Source: Sulfurospirillum sp001602955
GTDB lineage: Bacteria > Campylobacterota > Campylobacteria > Campylobacterales > Sulfurospirillaceae
Reading direction: 5' to 3'
Assembly: GCA_001602955.1 (NCBI GenBank)
Contig: LVAC01000006.1
Span: 1 to 64,000, forward strand
DNA: 64,000 nt
Positions within the stretch are counted from its first letter, which is position 1; every line of letters begins with the position of its first letter. Below are positions 8,752-17,737 of this stretch, piece after piece. The position numbers and the translations under genes are program-made. A model generated the notes under the pieces. That model was not told the origin of the DNA. It saw only the letters and a program-made list of their open reading frames with translations, and made no database searches.

Positions 8752-9201
8752 TTATTTGTATTGGTCAATTTGGAAATCCCAGAAAAACTCGATCCATTCG
8801 GTCGCTTCTCTGGCGGCAAAATCAGGACGAAGCAGAGCTTTTTCTTTGTAGAAAACCGCCGCCACTTTCAAGTCCACATCCGGATATTTTGCATTCAACA
8901 CGCGCTTAATCTCGATCATCGTCTCGCCGCTGTCGATAATGTCGTCCACTAAAACGACCCGCTTGGCACGCGAAAGATCGGGAATATTAAAGATTTGAAT
9001 CGTATCAAGCTTGCGCGTCTCTTCATAGTGAATCGAATTGATCGAATACAGTGAACGCATTTCCAAGGCTTCCGATAAAAAATGTCCTAAGGTCATACCG
9101 CCGCGCGCCACGGCTAAAATCACGTCGGGCGCGTAGGGTTTGATCTCTTTGGCGAGATGATTGACATCGACTTTGAACTCTTCATAACTGTAATAACGCA
9201 T
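8752..9201 (-). CDS. purine (xanthine/guanine-type) phosphoribosyltransferase
   Basis: The 149-residue type I phosphoribosyltransferase has the PRPP-binding motif VVLVDDIIDSGET at residues 82-94 and the N-terminal AVARGGMTLGHFLSE loop of Gpt-like enzymes. It would convert a purine base and PRPP to the nucleotide. It lies directly behind an NCS2 purine permease, overlapping it by one base (TAATG). The pair therefore forms a purine uptake and salvage unit. Confidence 0.85.
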   Translation of the reverse strand: MRYYSYEEFKVDVNHLAKEIKPYAPDVILAVARGGMTLGHFLSEALEMRSLYSINSIHYEETRKLDTIQIFNIPDLSRAKRVVLVDDIIDSGETMIEIKRVLNAKYPDVDLKVAAVFYKEKALLRPDFAAREATEWIEFFWDFQIDQYK

Positions 9202-10493
9202 TAATGCCCCTCTTGTACGATAAATACGGTTAAACTCACCAAGGTTAGAAAGATGATACCGAAATTAATCTCTTTAAACTCTTTTTTGAGTAATTTAATA
9301 AAAACATACGCAATTAAACCAAACGCCAATCCGTTCGTAATTGAAAACGTCAAAGGCATCATGATGACGATCAAAAAGGTCGAAACCGCAATCGCCGTAT
9401 CTTTAAAATTGATATGCGACAATTCGCCGAACATCAAAACGCCGACCATCACCAAAACGGGATAAATCGCATTTTCGGGAATCGCTTTAAAAAGCGGCAT
9501 CATGAAAAGCGTCAAAATAAAACACAGTCCCGTAACCACGGCCGTTAAACCGGTGCGACCGCCCTCTTCCACGCCCGCGGCACTTTCGATAAACGCCGTC
9601 GTCGTCGAAACGCCTACCACCGCACATGCCGTACTCGCAAGCGCATCGATTTCAAGCGTTTTTTGAAGCTCTTTTCCGTCGTCTTTAAACAGACCCGCAC
9701 GAAAGCCGACCCCCGCAAGCGTTCCTAACGAATCGAACAAATCGGTAATCAAAAAGGTAATAATGACGGGAAACAACGAAAGCGTCAACGCACTTTTAAC
9801 GTCCAATTGTAAAGCGATCGGACTGACCGATGCGGGAAGCGAAAAGAATTCGCTCGGATACGCGGCAATGCCTAACACCCACGCGATAATCGCCGTCGAG
9901 ACGACCGCCAAAATAAACGCACCTTTGAGTTTCCACGTATAAAACGCGACGACCAAAACCAATCCTACGACGCCTAAGAGCACGTTTGGATTTTTAAAAT
10001 TGCCGACACCCACAAGCACGGCAGGATTAGCAACGACCATGCCCATACTTTTAAGCCCGATAAACGCGATGAAAGAGCCGATACCGGCACTAATGGCACG
10101 CCTTAAATCGTGCGGTACGCTTTTCATGATCCAAACGCGAAGCGGCGTCAACGAAAGCACGAGAAATAAAACGCCCGAAAGAAATACGACGCCTAATGCC
10201 GTTTGCCACGGTACTTTCATTCCTAAAACCAAACCGAACGTAAAATACGCGTTAAGTCCCATACCCACGCTCATCGCAATCGGCGTATTGGCCCAAAGTC
10301 CGTTAAGGATACTCGAGAAGATCGTAATCAATGCCGTCGCGGTAATCAGAGCGTCCATAGGCATACCCGTTTTGCTCATAATAATCGCGTTGACCGGCAC
10401 GATGTACATCATCGTTAAAAAGGTCGTAAAACCCGCCGTTACTTCGGTTTTAACCGTCGTACCGTTTTTTTCAAGTTTGAAAAAGTCGCTCAA
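9201..10493 (-). CDS. NCS2 family (AzgA/PbuG-like) purine permease
   Basis: About 430 residues with 12-14 membrane segments. The region TAGFTTFLTMMYIVPVNAIIMSKTGMP and the motif GMGLNAYFTF place it in the adenine/guanine/hypoxanthine permease group. Two TTG codons can start the frame (10499 and 10493). The second is preferred because AAAGGA lies six bases before it. It is translationally coupled to the phosphoribosyltransferase gene. Nothing in the sequence tells which purine it carries. Confidence 0.87.
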   Translation of the reverse strand: MSDFFKLEKNGTTVKTEVTAGFTTFLTMMYIVPVNAIIMSKTGMPMDALITATALITIFSSILNGLWANTPIAMSVGMGLNAYFTFGLVLGMKVPWQTALGVVFLSGVLFLVLSLTPLRVWIMKSVPHDLRRAISAGIGSFIAFIGLKSMGMVVANPAVLVGVGNFKNPNVLLGVVGLVLVVAFYTWKLKGAFILAVVSTAIIAWVLGIAAYPSEFFSLPASVSPIALQLDVKSALTLSLFPVIITFLITDLFDSLGTLAGVGFRAGLFKDDGKELQKTLEIDALASTACAVVGVSTTTAFIESAAGVEEGGRTGLTAVVTGLCFILTLFMMPLFKAIPENAIYPVLVMVGVLMFGELSHINFKDTAIAVSTFLIVIMMPLTFSITNGLAFGLIAYVFIKLLKKEFKEINFGIIFLTLVSLTVFIVQEGH

Positions 10494-10508
10494 AGTCAAT
10501 CCTTTGAA

Positions 10509-11582
10509 TTAAGATAGTGTGTGATGTTTAAGTTCGTGATACAGACTGTCACGCTCGATCGCCTGAAAACCGCTCGTGTGAATCAGCTCCAAAATCGTTT
10601 GTAAGCCAAGACCGTGAGCACTTTTGGCTCCCGCGGCACTTTGAATCGACTCGACTTCGATCGTACCGTCCAAGTCGTCCGCGCCGTATTCCATCGCGAC
10701 AAGCGCTAAATTGATCGTCGAGGTTGCCCAATACGCTTTGATGTGAGCGATATTGTCGAGCATCAAACGGCTGATCGCAAAGGTTTTTAAAATTTCGGTG
10801 GAGCTTAAAAAATCGTCTACATGTAAGTAATTGTTGTCGCGTTGATAGACTAAAGGGATAAAGGCGTTAAAGCCGTGCGTTTTGTCTTGGAGCTCTCTTA
10901 GGCGAAGCATATGATCGATGCGGTGTTCGCGTTTTTCGACATGCCCGAACAACATGGTCGCATTGGACTCTTTGCCTCTTTGGTGCCATTTCTCGTGAAT
11001 TTCGAGCCACTGTTGCGAACCAACCTTGCCTTTGCAAATGTATTCGCGCACGCCTTCATCAAAAATCTCGGCACCGCCTCCGGGCATCGAATCCACGCCG
11101 TGTTCGATCATTTTATCGATCACCTGATCGTAGCTTAAGCCGTACTCGTCGGCTAAAAAGTTGATCTCCGCCGCGGTCAACGCTTTGACATGTAAAGAGG
11201 GAAATTTTGCTTTGATTTTGGAGAAAACTTCCAAATACCACTCAAGCCCCGTATGAGGATTGTGGGCGGAAACGATATGCACTTCGGTAATATGCTTTTC
11301 CTTCAACGAATGCTCAACAGCCTGTAAAATCTCTTCATGGCTCATCGTATAAGGATTTGGATTTTTGCGGTGTGCGCTAAACGCACAAAATTTACAGACG
11401 TCTTTGCAGATATTCGTAGGATTGATGTGGCGATTGACGTTAAAAAAGACTTTATCGCCGTGAAGCGCACGACGTTTTTGATTGGCGTATTTGCCGAGCG
11501 TAAACAGGTCTAAATCGTACAGCGCGATGCCCTCATCAAGGCTGAGACGTTCATTGTTTTCTAATTTTTCGATCAGTGTCAT
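10509..11582 (-). CDS. mqnE: aminofutalosine synthase (radical SAM, menaquinone pathway)
   Basis: This 357-residue radical SAM enzyme has the cluster motif C59-x3-C63-x2-C66 (NICKDVCKFCAF). The sequence SMPGGGAEIFDEGVR separates MqnE from its paralogue MqnC, which has a GAGAEI-type motif. MqnE adds a carboxyvinyl-benzoate to SAM's adenosyl group, giving aminofutalosine, in the futalosine route to menaquinone used by Campylobacterota. On the minus strand TTAAAAT around 11614-11620 could be the -10 element. Confidence 0.92.
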   Translation of the reverse strand: MTLIEKLENNERLSLDEGIALYDLDLFTLGKYANQKRRALHGDKVFFNVNRHINPTNICKDVCKFCAFSAHRKNPNPYTMSHEEILQAVEHSLKEKHITEVHIVSAHNPHTGLEWYLEVFSKIKAKFPSLHVKALTAAEINFLADEYGLSYDQVIDKMIEHGVDSMPGGGAEIFDEGVREYICKGKVGSQQWLEIHEKWHQRGKESNATMLFGHVEKREHRIDHMLRLRELQDKTHGFNAFIPLVYQRDNNYLHVDDFLSSTEILKTFAISRLMLDNIAHIKAYWATSTINLALVAMEYGADDLDGTIEVESIQSAAGAKSAHGLGLQTILELIHTSGFQAIERDSLYHELKHHTLS

Positions 11583-11669
11583 GGAATTCTTTCAGAAAGA
11601 AATAAAGAGAGATTTTAACCACTTTTTTTATAAAGAGAGGTTAAAGCATTCCACACTGCTCTTTTGTTT

Positions 11670-11694
11670 AAGAAGGAGCACGATGCTCCTTCTT
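11670..11694 (-). terminator. strong hairpin downstream of trpB
   Basis: This is a perfect 11-bp inverted repeat, AAGAAGGAGCA, loop CGA, TGCTCCTTCTT, placed 9 nt after the trpB stop codon. There is no long T-run on the minus side (CTTCTTAAAC), so it may work as a terminator or as a 3'-end stabiliser. Confidence 0.7.
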
Positions 11695-11702
11695 TGTGTC
11701 CC

Positions 11703-12911
11703 TTACATGTAATCTTCGGGCTTATAGTTTTCCACCACAAAATCAATGTCTTTATCGCCTCTGCCGCTTAGATTTACCAAGATGGATTCATACGGTTTTT
11801 CTTTGGCAAGCTTCATCGCAAATGCGACCGCATGGGCACTCTCTAAAGCCGGAATAATACCCTCGTAATGGCTTAAATCGTAAAATGCCCGAATCGTCTC
11901 CGCATCATCGGCGATACCCACTTTCGTGCGTCCGCTGGTTTTCAAATAGGCATGTTCGGGTCCAACGGACGGATAGTCCAAACCGCTAGCGATCGAGTAA
12001 ACTTCGGCAGGCTCTCCGGCATCGTTTTTAAGCATGATGGAGTTGAAGCCGTGCAACACGCCCTCGCTTCCGTACGTCAAACTCGCCGCATGTTCGCCCA
12101 ATTTCGTACCGCGGCCGCCGGGTTCAACGCCGTACATCTCGCACGGATCGTCGATGAATGCGGAGAAAAGTCCCATCGCGTTACTGCCGCCGCCCACGCA
12201 GGCGACGAGGTTATCGGGAAGATTGCCCGTCATTTCCAAGAATTGCTCCCTTGCTTCGATACCGACGATGCTTTGAAAATCTCTGACCATTTTGGGGAAC
12301 GGGTGAGGCCCTACGACCGAACCGATACAATAGATACTGTTTTCCGGGTCTTTAAGGTACGCCACAAATGCCGAATCGACCGCTTCTTTGAGCGTTCGCG
12401 CGCCAAAGGAGACCGGAACGACTTTCGCGCCGAGTACGCGCATACGCACAACGTTAGGGTGCTCTTTGGCGATGTCTACTTCACCCATATGAATTTCACA
12501 CTCCAACCCAAAATACGCCGCCGCCGTCGCCAACGCCACACCGTGCTGCCCCGCTCCCGTTTCGGCGATGAGCTTTTTCTTGCCTAAATATTTTGCGAGC
12601 AAGGCCTCGCCCATACAGTGGTTGAGCTTGTGAGCGCCGGTATGATTTAGATCTTCGCGCTTCAAATAAATGCGCGCTCCCCCAACGTACTCGCTTAAAC
12701 GCTTAGCATAATAAACAGGAGTCGGACGACCTTGATAGTGTTTGCGAATATCGCGAAGCTCGCGAATAAAATCGTGAGAGTTTCCGATGGTTAAGTACGC
12801 TTGTTCTATTTTTTTAAACTGAGTTTCCAATTCGGGCGGCAAAAAAGCACCGCCGAATTTTCCAAAATATCCCTCGGCATCCGGAAAGGCGTTAATATAA
12901 GGCTTTTGCAT
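11703..12911 (-). CDS. trpB: tryptophan synthase beta chain (stand-alone)
   Basis: This 402-residue PLP enzyme has the lysine-bearing motif LNHTGAHKLNH (K95), ETGAGQHGVA and the glycine loop VACVGGGSNAMG. It condenses indole (or indole-glycerol phosphate-derived indole) with serine to give tryptophan. No trpA or other trp gene is adjacent. Several core stretches, such as MGEVDIAKEHPNV and GARTLKEAVDSAF, differ from the commonest TrpB form. It may be a second, non-operonic TrpB used for indole salvage; that is inference. It has its own TATAAT and an AAAGGA ribosome site. Confidence 0.9.
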   Translation of the reverse strand: MQKPYINAFPDAEGYFGKFGGAFLPPELETQFKKIEQAYLTIGNSHDFIRELRDIRKHYQGRPTPVYYAKRLSEYVGGARIYLKREDLNHTGAHKLNHCMGEALLAKYLGKKKLIAETGAGQHGVALATAAAYFGLECEIHMGEVDIAKEHPNVVRMRVLGAKVVPVSFGARTLKEAVDSAFVAYLKDPENSIYCIGSVVGPHPFPKMVRDFQSIVGIEAREQFLEMTGNLPDNLVACVGGGSNAMGLFSAFIDDPCEMYGVEPGGRGTKLGEHAASLTYGSEGVLHGFNSIMLKNDAGEPAEVYSIASGLDYPSVGPEHAYLKTSGRTKVGIADDAETIRAFYDLSHYEGIIPALESAHAVAFAMKLAKEKPYESILVNLSGRGDKDIDFVVENYKPEDYM

Positions 12912-12955
12912 ACGTTTTCCTTTGACATGTAACGTGAATGAAATTTTTTGAGAGC

Positions 12956-12961
12956 ATTATA
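12956..12961 (-). promoter_or_regulatory. -10 box of trpB
   Basis: Perfect TATAAT on the minus strand 45 nt before the trpB ATG. An imperfect hairpin, GCACGCTTAAAAGTGC, lies just upstream between it and the tRNA gene. Confidence 0.6.
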
Positions 12962-12998
12962 TCGCACTTTTAAGCGTGCGAAAGAGGAAACAAAGAGG

Positions 12999-13074
12999 TG
13001 GTGGTCCGTGTAGGCTTCGAACCTACGACCCCATCATTAAGAGTGATATGCTCTACCAACTGAGCTAACGGACC
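12999..13074 (-). tRNA. tRNA-Lys (anticodon CTT)
   Basis: The cloverleaf reads completely on the minus strand. The acceptor GGTCCGT pairs with ACGGACC, followed by discriminator A and an encoded CCA. The D stem is GCTC/GAGC with loop AGTTGGTA. The anticodon stem is TATCA/TGATG with loop CTCTTAA, giving anticodon CTT. The T arm is GTAGG-TTCGAAG-CCTAC. It reads lysine AAG codons. Confidence 0.95.
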
Positions 13075-13178
13075 GTGCTTGATTTGCGTTTTGAAATGCT
13101 ACTCCTTTCTTGTTAAAATAAATATTAACGCCTTATTTTGAGTATCTCGGAAAATTTTTGTCACGATTTTATTACGTT

Positions 13179-13210
13179 TTGGTTACAACCAAGCTCTTTT
13201 AATGTATCAT
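13179..13210 (+). promoter_or_regulatory. putative glnD promoter with dyad
   Basis: A perfect inverted repeat TTGGTT-AC-AACCAA (13179-13192) lies just upstream of TATCAT (13205-13210), a plausible -10 box about 30 nt before the glnD ATG. The dyad sits where a -35 element or an operator would be. Confidence 0.4.
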
Positions 13211-13240
13211 ATGTAACTTCAAACGAGAGCAGGAAGTAGG

Positions 13241-15766
13241 ATGGACATCGAAGAGATTATTGAAGATTTAATCGAAAAAAACGCGGACGACTTTGAGATT
13301 TCAAAACTGATCAAAGAGCATATCAAACATTATCTAGGCTCTTTAAACGAAATTTTTACCGAGAATCAGGGTAAAGATTTTTTAGTGAAACATACCAAAA
13401 CTATCGATCATTTCATTACGATCATTTACAAATACACACTTCGAAAATATTTTGGCTACTACATGCCTTTTGCCAATGCCGTACCGATCGTGCTGGTTGC
13501 GATGGGCAGTTACGGAAGGGAAGAGTTGTGCGTCTATTCGGACGTCGATTTGATGGTCGTTTACAAAGCGGTTCCGGGCTACAACATCGAGCCGATTATT
13601 CAATCGATGCTCTATTTGGCGTGGGATGCGGGAATGAAACTAGGACATCGTACGCACAAACTCGAAGAGATCGTCCATGCAAGCAACCAAGACTTGACGA
13701 TCAAGACCGCGATGCTCGAATCGCGTTTTTTGTGCGGCTCGAAACTGCTCTGGATGGAAACCGAACGCGAATTGCTTAAAATCCAACGCTGGCAAAAAAA
13801 AGAGGTCATTCAAAGTATCATTCAAGCATGCGAAGAGCGACGTAAAAAAAATCCGATGAGTATGGAGCCCAATATTAAAGAAGGCGTGGGCGGATTACGC
13901 GACGCCAATACGCTTTCGTGGATTTGCAAAATCCTCTTCGGAAGCATTCGCCTCAAAGATCGCGTCCCCGAAGTTATCGATGAAGAGGAGTATAAAGAGT
14001 TTCGAAGCGCACTCGAATTTCTCTACCGCGTACGCTCCGCTTTACACCTCAGTGCCAAGAAAAAACAAGACGTCTTGATCCTCGAGTATATTCCGGACGT
14101 CGCCGCAAAATTGGGATTTGAAAACAAAATTCTCAAAAATGCACAGATGCAACTTGCCTCCAAAACGTTTGCCTGTATGCATACGATCGACATTACGTTC
14201 CAAATCTTCACGCGTAAGCTCACCGCTTCGCTTCTTGCCATGCCTTCGCGTTTAAGCGTCTTAAAACAAGGACGTATCGCCCAAGGCTTGTACCTGGTCG
14301 ATCATTGCGTATACGCATCGCTCAAAAAACCGATCCCGACGCTCGGAACGGTTTTGGAACAACTGCAACAATTCGACGATCGCGACGTGAGCTTTGATAT
14401 TAGCTACATTCATTACATCCGACAAGCGCGTTTTGCCGCCCATAACTCTAAAAAAATCTATAAACAATTTTACGCGCTTTTATTTCAGTCCAATGTGCAT
14501 GCGCTTTTTAACGTTCTCTATGAAGCTTCACTGCTTCAACAATTGATCAAACCGTTGAAACAGATCCAAAACCTCGCACAATTCGACGGATACCACAAAC
14601 TTCCGGCGGATATTCACTCGTTGCATACGCTTTATCATCTCGAACATATCAAAGATCCGTTCATTCAATCACTCTTCGACGATTTATGCCCTGAAGGAAA
14701 AGCTTTAATACGCTTGGTCTCCTTTTTGCACGATATCGGAAAAGGACGTAAAAACGACCACAGCGAACTGGGCGCAAAAATTTTCCGCATTTACGCCTCC
14801 AAACTCTATTTTTCCGAAGAGGCGATTGAAACGGGCGCAACGCTGATTCGCTACCATACGTTGATGAGCAATACCGCCAGTCGCGAAGACATCTACAGTG
14901 AAAAAGTCGTTTTGGCGTTTATTTCCAAACTTCAAACCCCGCATGTCTTAAAAATGCTCTACATTTTAACGTATGCCGATATGAACGCCGTTAACGACAA
15001 TATTTACACCGGTTTTATCGGTAAGCTTTTACGAGAATTTTACAACGCGTCGATGGAAATGTTCGATAAAGAAGAGCTCATCGACGAAACGACCAAACGC
15101 CTTCGTAAAGAAAACAGTCTGAAAAAGAGCCCCGAATTTTTAGAGCTTTCCAAAACCTTGCAGAAAAAAACGCTCTCGGTGCCTTCAAACTTTTTCTTTT
15201 TAAAACTCAAACCGCAAGCCATCGTCAAAACCGTCAAAGAAGCAGAAGATACGCCGCTTAATTCGTACCGTTACGTGATTAAAAACGACGATCATCTCAG
15301 TATCAACGTGATTCGAGGTATCAGCTTTAATATCGGCTACCTTTTGGGGAAACTCTCCTACCTCGATTTGGTGCAAATGGATATTTACAAACTCTTCGAC
15401 GGCAAAAAATATTTTCAACTCGACTTTAACGAAAAAGTCGACGAAAGCGATATTCCTCTGATCGAAGAATTGATCGAAAATTCGTTTGACATGCATAAAA
15501 AAGCCGTCTTAAAAAAGCCGATTATTTTAAAAGGCGAGATCGACCTCAACTGCGAACATTCCAAATCGTACGCGCTCATGCACGTCAACGCAAAGAACCA
15601 ACGGGGCTTGATGGCGTACATGATGAGTATGTTCGACGAATACGGCATCGACATTGCGATGGCAAAAATACAAACGATCAAGAATAAGACGCGAAACTTG
15701 ATCTTAATTGAAAAAACAGTCCCTTTATGTGACAATAAAGAGAAAATTCTCGGCATTTTTCTCTAA
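13241..15766 (+). CDS. glnD: PII uridylyltransferase/uridylyl-removing enzyme family protein
   Basis: The 841-residue protein has GlnD architecture. The nucleotidyltransferase motif GSYGREELCVYSDVDL spans residues 89-104, with D101 and D103 as likely metal ligands. An HD phosphohydrolase region has SFLHDIGKGRKNDHSELGA at about residues 492-510. A C-terminal ACT-like domain is seen at ~770-841 (ALMHVNAKNQRGLMAYMMSMF). GlnD modifies PII proteins in response to glutamine. No glnB lies in the window, so the target here is not shown. The start follows a GGAAGTAGG ribosome site. Confidence 0.9.
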   Translation: MDIEEIIEDLIEKNADDFEISKLIKEHIKHYLGSLNEIFTENQGKDFLVKHTKTIDHFITIIYKYTLRKYFGYYMPFANAVPIVLVAMGSYGREELCVYSDVDLMVVYKAVPGYNIEPIIQSMLYLAWDAGMKLGHRTHKLEEIVHASNQDLTIKTAMLESRFLCGSKLLWMETERELLKIQRWQKKEVIQSIIQACEERRKKNPMSMEPNIKEGVGGLRDANTLSWICKILFGSIRLKDRVPEVIDEEEYKEFRSALEFLYRVRSALHLSAKKKQDVLILEYIPDVAAKLGFENKILKNAQMQLASKTFACMHTIDITFQIFTRKLTASLLAMPSRLSVLKQGRIAQGLYLVDHCVYASLKKPIPTLGTVLEQLQQFDDRDVSFDISYIHYIRQARFAAHNSKKIYKQFYALLFQSNVHALFNVLYEASLLQQLIKPLKQIQNLAQFDGYHKLPADIHSLHTLYHLEHIKDPFIQSLFDDLCPEGKALIRLVSFLHDIGKGRKNDHSELGAKIFRIYASKLYFSEEAIETGATLIRYHTLMSNTASREDIYSEKVVLAFISKLQTPHVLKMLYILTYADMNAVNDNIYTGFIGKLLREFYNASMEMFDKEELIDETTKRLRKENSLKKSPEFLELSKTLQKKTLSVPSNFFFLKLKPQAIVKTVKEAEDTPLNSYRYVIKNDDHLSINVIRGISFNIGYLLGKLSYLDLVQMDIYKLFDGKKYFQLDFNEKVDESDIPLIEELIENSFDMHKKAVLKKPIILKGEIDLNCEHSKSYALMHVNAKNQRGLMAYMMSMFDEYGIDIAMAKIQTIKNKTRNLILIEKTVPLCDNKEKILGIFL

Positions 15767-15793
15767 ATAGGCTGCTCGCAAAACAAGTTTTAC

Positions 15794-15860
15794 AAGCAGT
15801 AAAAGCACCCAAAGGTGCGTGTGTTAACGTAGTCTTTCAAGCTTTGCTTCAAAGATGTGC
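15794..15860 (+). repeat. degenerate copy of the 97-nt repeat, upstream of glmS
   Basis: This stretch matches the reverse complement of the two tandem repeats before mscS. It carries the hairpin AGCACC..GGTGC, then GTTAACGTAG, CTTT and AGCTTTGCTTCAAAG, with about 25 internal bases missing. As with mscS, the repeat lies 5' of the gene in the same relative orientation. On the minus strand its hairpin is followed by TTTT, like an intrinsic terminator. Confidence 0.6.
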
Positions 15861-15882
15861 AAAAAGTTCTTTTGCAAGAACT
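15859..15882 (+). promoter_or_regulatory. overlapping alternative hairpins in the glmS leader
   Basis: Two hairpins share bases and cannot form together. One is GCAAAA (15859-15864) with TTTTGC (15870-15875). The other is AGTTCTT (15865-15871) with AAGAACT (15876-15882). They lie 29 nt before the glmS start. A regulatory role is inference. Confidence 0.4.
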
Positions 15883-15910
15883 CTCAATAAGAAAAGAAAG
15901 GTAAAACGGT

Positions 15911-17722
15911 ATGTGCGGAATCGTAGGATACATCGGAACGGCGGAAAAAAGAAGCTTTTTACTCGGCGGACTTAAAGAGCTTGAATACAGAGGGTACGAC
16001 TCGGCAGGCATTGCGGTTTTAAAAGACGGCGAAATCGACGCCTTTAAAGCCACGGGAAAGCTTTCCAACCTTGCACGCAAAGTCGAGCACTATAGCTCGG
16101 AAGGATTCGGCGTCGGCATCGGACATACAAGATGGGCAACGCACGGCAAACCGACCGAGGCCAACGCGCACCCGCATTGGGGCGAATTTTCGTACATCAT
16201 TCATAACGGTATTATCGAAAACTACAAAGAGATCAAAGACGAACTGCTCAAAGACGGCGTCAACTTTTTAAGCCAAACCGACACGGAAGTCGCCGTGCAT
16301 CTGTTTGAAAAAAACGTGCGCCTTTTGAACGACTGCTTTCAAGCTTTCGAAGCTACGATCCAAGCACTTCACGGCGCGTATGCGATTTTACTGATTACGC
16401 AAAAACAACCCGACGTCATTTTCTTCGCTAAAAACGCCGTACCGCTTTTACTCGGCAAGAATGAATGCGGCGAAGTCTTTTTCAGCTCTTCGGACGCACC
16501 GCTAATCGGTTTGGCAAAAGAGGTATGCTACCTCGAAGACGGTCAATACGGCTGGGCAAAAAACAAAACCGTCACGCTTAAAAGCGAGGGGATCGAACAT
16601 CGTCTCGAATTCAAGGCTTTAACGAAAGACAAACTTTCCGCCCAAAAAGACGGGTTTCGCTATTTTATGGAAAAAGAGATCTACGAACAATCCCATGTCG
16701 TGACCGAAACGCTGATGGGCAGAACCAAAGAAGATAGCGTCGTTTTAGACGAACTATCTTCTCTTGACGTCGATGCAATCGATGCAATTAAACTTTGTGC
16801 CTGCGGTACGAGTTACCATGCCGCACTAAGCGCAAGCTATCTTTTCGAACGCCTTTCCAAAATCCGCTCCAACGTCGAAATTGCCAGCGAATTTCGGTAC
16901 AAAGATCCTTTATTAGAACCTCGAACGCTCTTTATCGTGATTTCCCAAAGCGGCGAAACCGCCGATACCTTAGAAGCGTTAAAAATGGCTAAAAAAGGCG
17001 GTATGAAAACCCTTGCTATCTGTAACGTCGATAATTCTTCTATCGTACGAACCGCGGATATGAGCATTTTAACGCGGGCGGGCATCGAAAAAGGGGTCGC
17101 CAGTACCAAAGCATTTGCGACGCAAGTCGTGACGTTATGGCTTTTAAGCCTCTTTCTTGCCGAAAAGAAAAAGACGATCGCAAAAGAACGCATGAAAACC
17201 GAAATCGACGCGTTGTTACACATTCCTTTGGTTTTAAAAGTTAACGAAAGCGTTCACGAAAAAATTAGACGCCTCTCCAAACGCTATTTGCACGGGCACG
17301 GCTTCTTCTTTATCGGGCGCGATCTTTTTTATCCTCTAGCACTGGAAGGTGCTTTAAAACTTAAAGAAATCAGCTATTTACACGCCGAAGGGTATCCTGC
17401 CGGAGAGATGAAGCACGGACCGATCGCGCTGGCCGATAGCGAACTTTTTACGATTGCTCTGATGCCCAAAAATCTCCTCTACGATAAGATGAAAAGTAAC
17501 GTCGAAGAGCTCGGAGCGCGTGATTCGACGATGTTAATTATTAGCCCCGAGCCTTTTGATTTAGCGGACGACGTCATTAAAACGCGAGCGCATACCCATG
17601 TTATGAGCGAATATTTTGAGATGATGGTCATTACGCAATTGCTTGCTTTGGAAATTTCGGTACGTTTGGGTAACGACGTGGATATGCCTCGAAATTTAGC
17701 CAAAAGCGTTACGGTAGAATAA
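15911..17722 (+). CDS. glmS: glutamine--fructose-6-phosphate aminotransferase
   Basis: This 603-residue enzyme makes glucosamine-6-phosphate, the first step to UDP-GlcNAc for peptidoglycan and LPS. The N-terminal Ntn glutaminase domain starts MCGIVGYIG, with C2 as nucleophile after Met removal, and has HTRWATHG. Two SIS sugar-isomerase domains follow at ~285-590, with CGTSYHAA, SQSGETADTLEAL and the C-terminal PRNLAKSVTVE. The length is normal. AAAGG stands nine bases before the ATG. The 144-nt leader contains a repeat and competing hairpins. Confidence 0.97.
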   Translation: MCGIVGYIGTAEKRSFLLGGLKELEYRGYDSAGIAVLKDGEIDAFKATGKLSNLARKVEHYSSEGFGVGIGHTRWATHGKPTEANAHPHWGEFSYIIHNGIIENYKEIKDELLKDGVNFLSQTDTEVAVHLFEKNVRLLNDCFQAFEATIQALHGAYAILLITQKQPDVIFFAKNAVPLLLGKNECGEVFFSSSDAPLIGLAKEVCYLEDGQYGWAKNKTVTLKSEGIEHRLEFKALTKDKLSAQKDGFRYFMEKEIYEQSHVVTETLMGRTKEDSVVLDELSSLDVDAIDAIKLCACGTSYHAALSASYLFERLSKIRSNVEIASEFRYKDPLLEPRTLFIVISQSGETADTLEALKMAKKGGMKTLAICNVDNSSIVRTADMSILTRAGIEKGVASTKAFATQVVTLWLLSLFLAEKKKTIAKERMKTEIDALLHIPLVLKVNESVHEKIRRLSKRYLHGHGFFFIGRDLFYPLALEGALKLKEISYLHAEGYPAGEMKHGPIALADSELFTIALMPKNLLYDKMKSNVEELGARDSTMLIISPEPFDLADDVIKTRAHTHVMSEYFEMMVITQLLALEISVRLGNDVDMPRNLAKSVTVE

Positions 17723-17737
17723 ATTTAAGGATACGCA

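Noticed and set aside
10000..10512. 170-residue plus-strand ORF antisense to the purine permease
   Set aside because: It is an antisense shadow of a membrane protein gene.
11952..12587. 211-residue plus-strand ORF antisense to trpB
   Set aside because: It lies inside a well-supported TrpB and shows no protein-like features.
15767..15910. glmS ribozyme in the leader
   Set aside because: The leader is short and I see none of the conserved core of the Firmicutes ribozyme.
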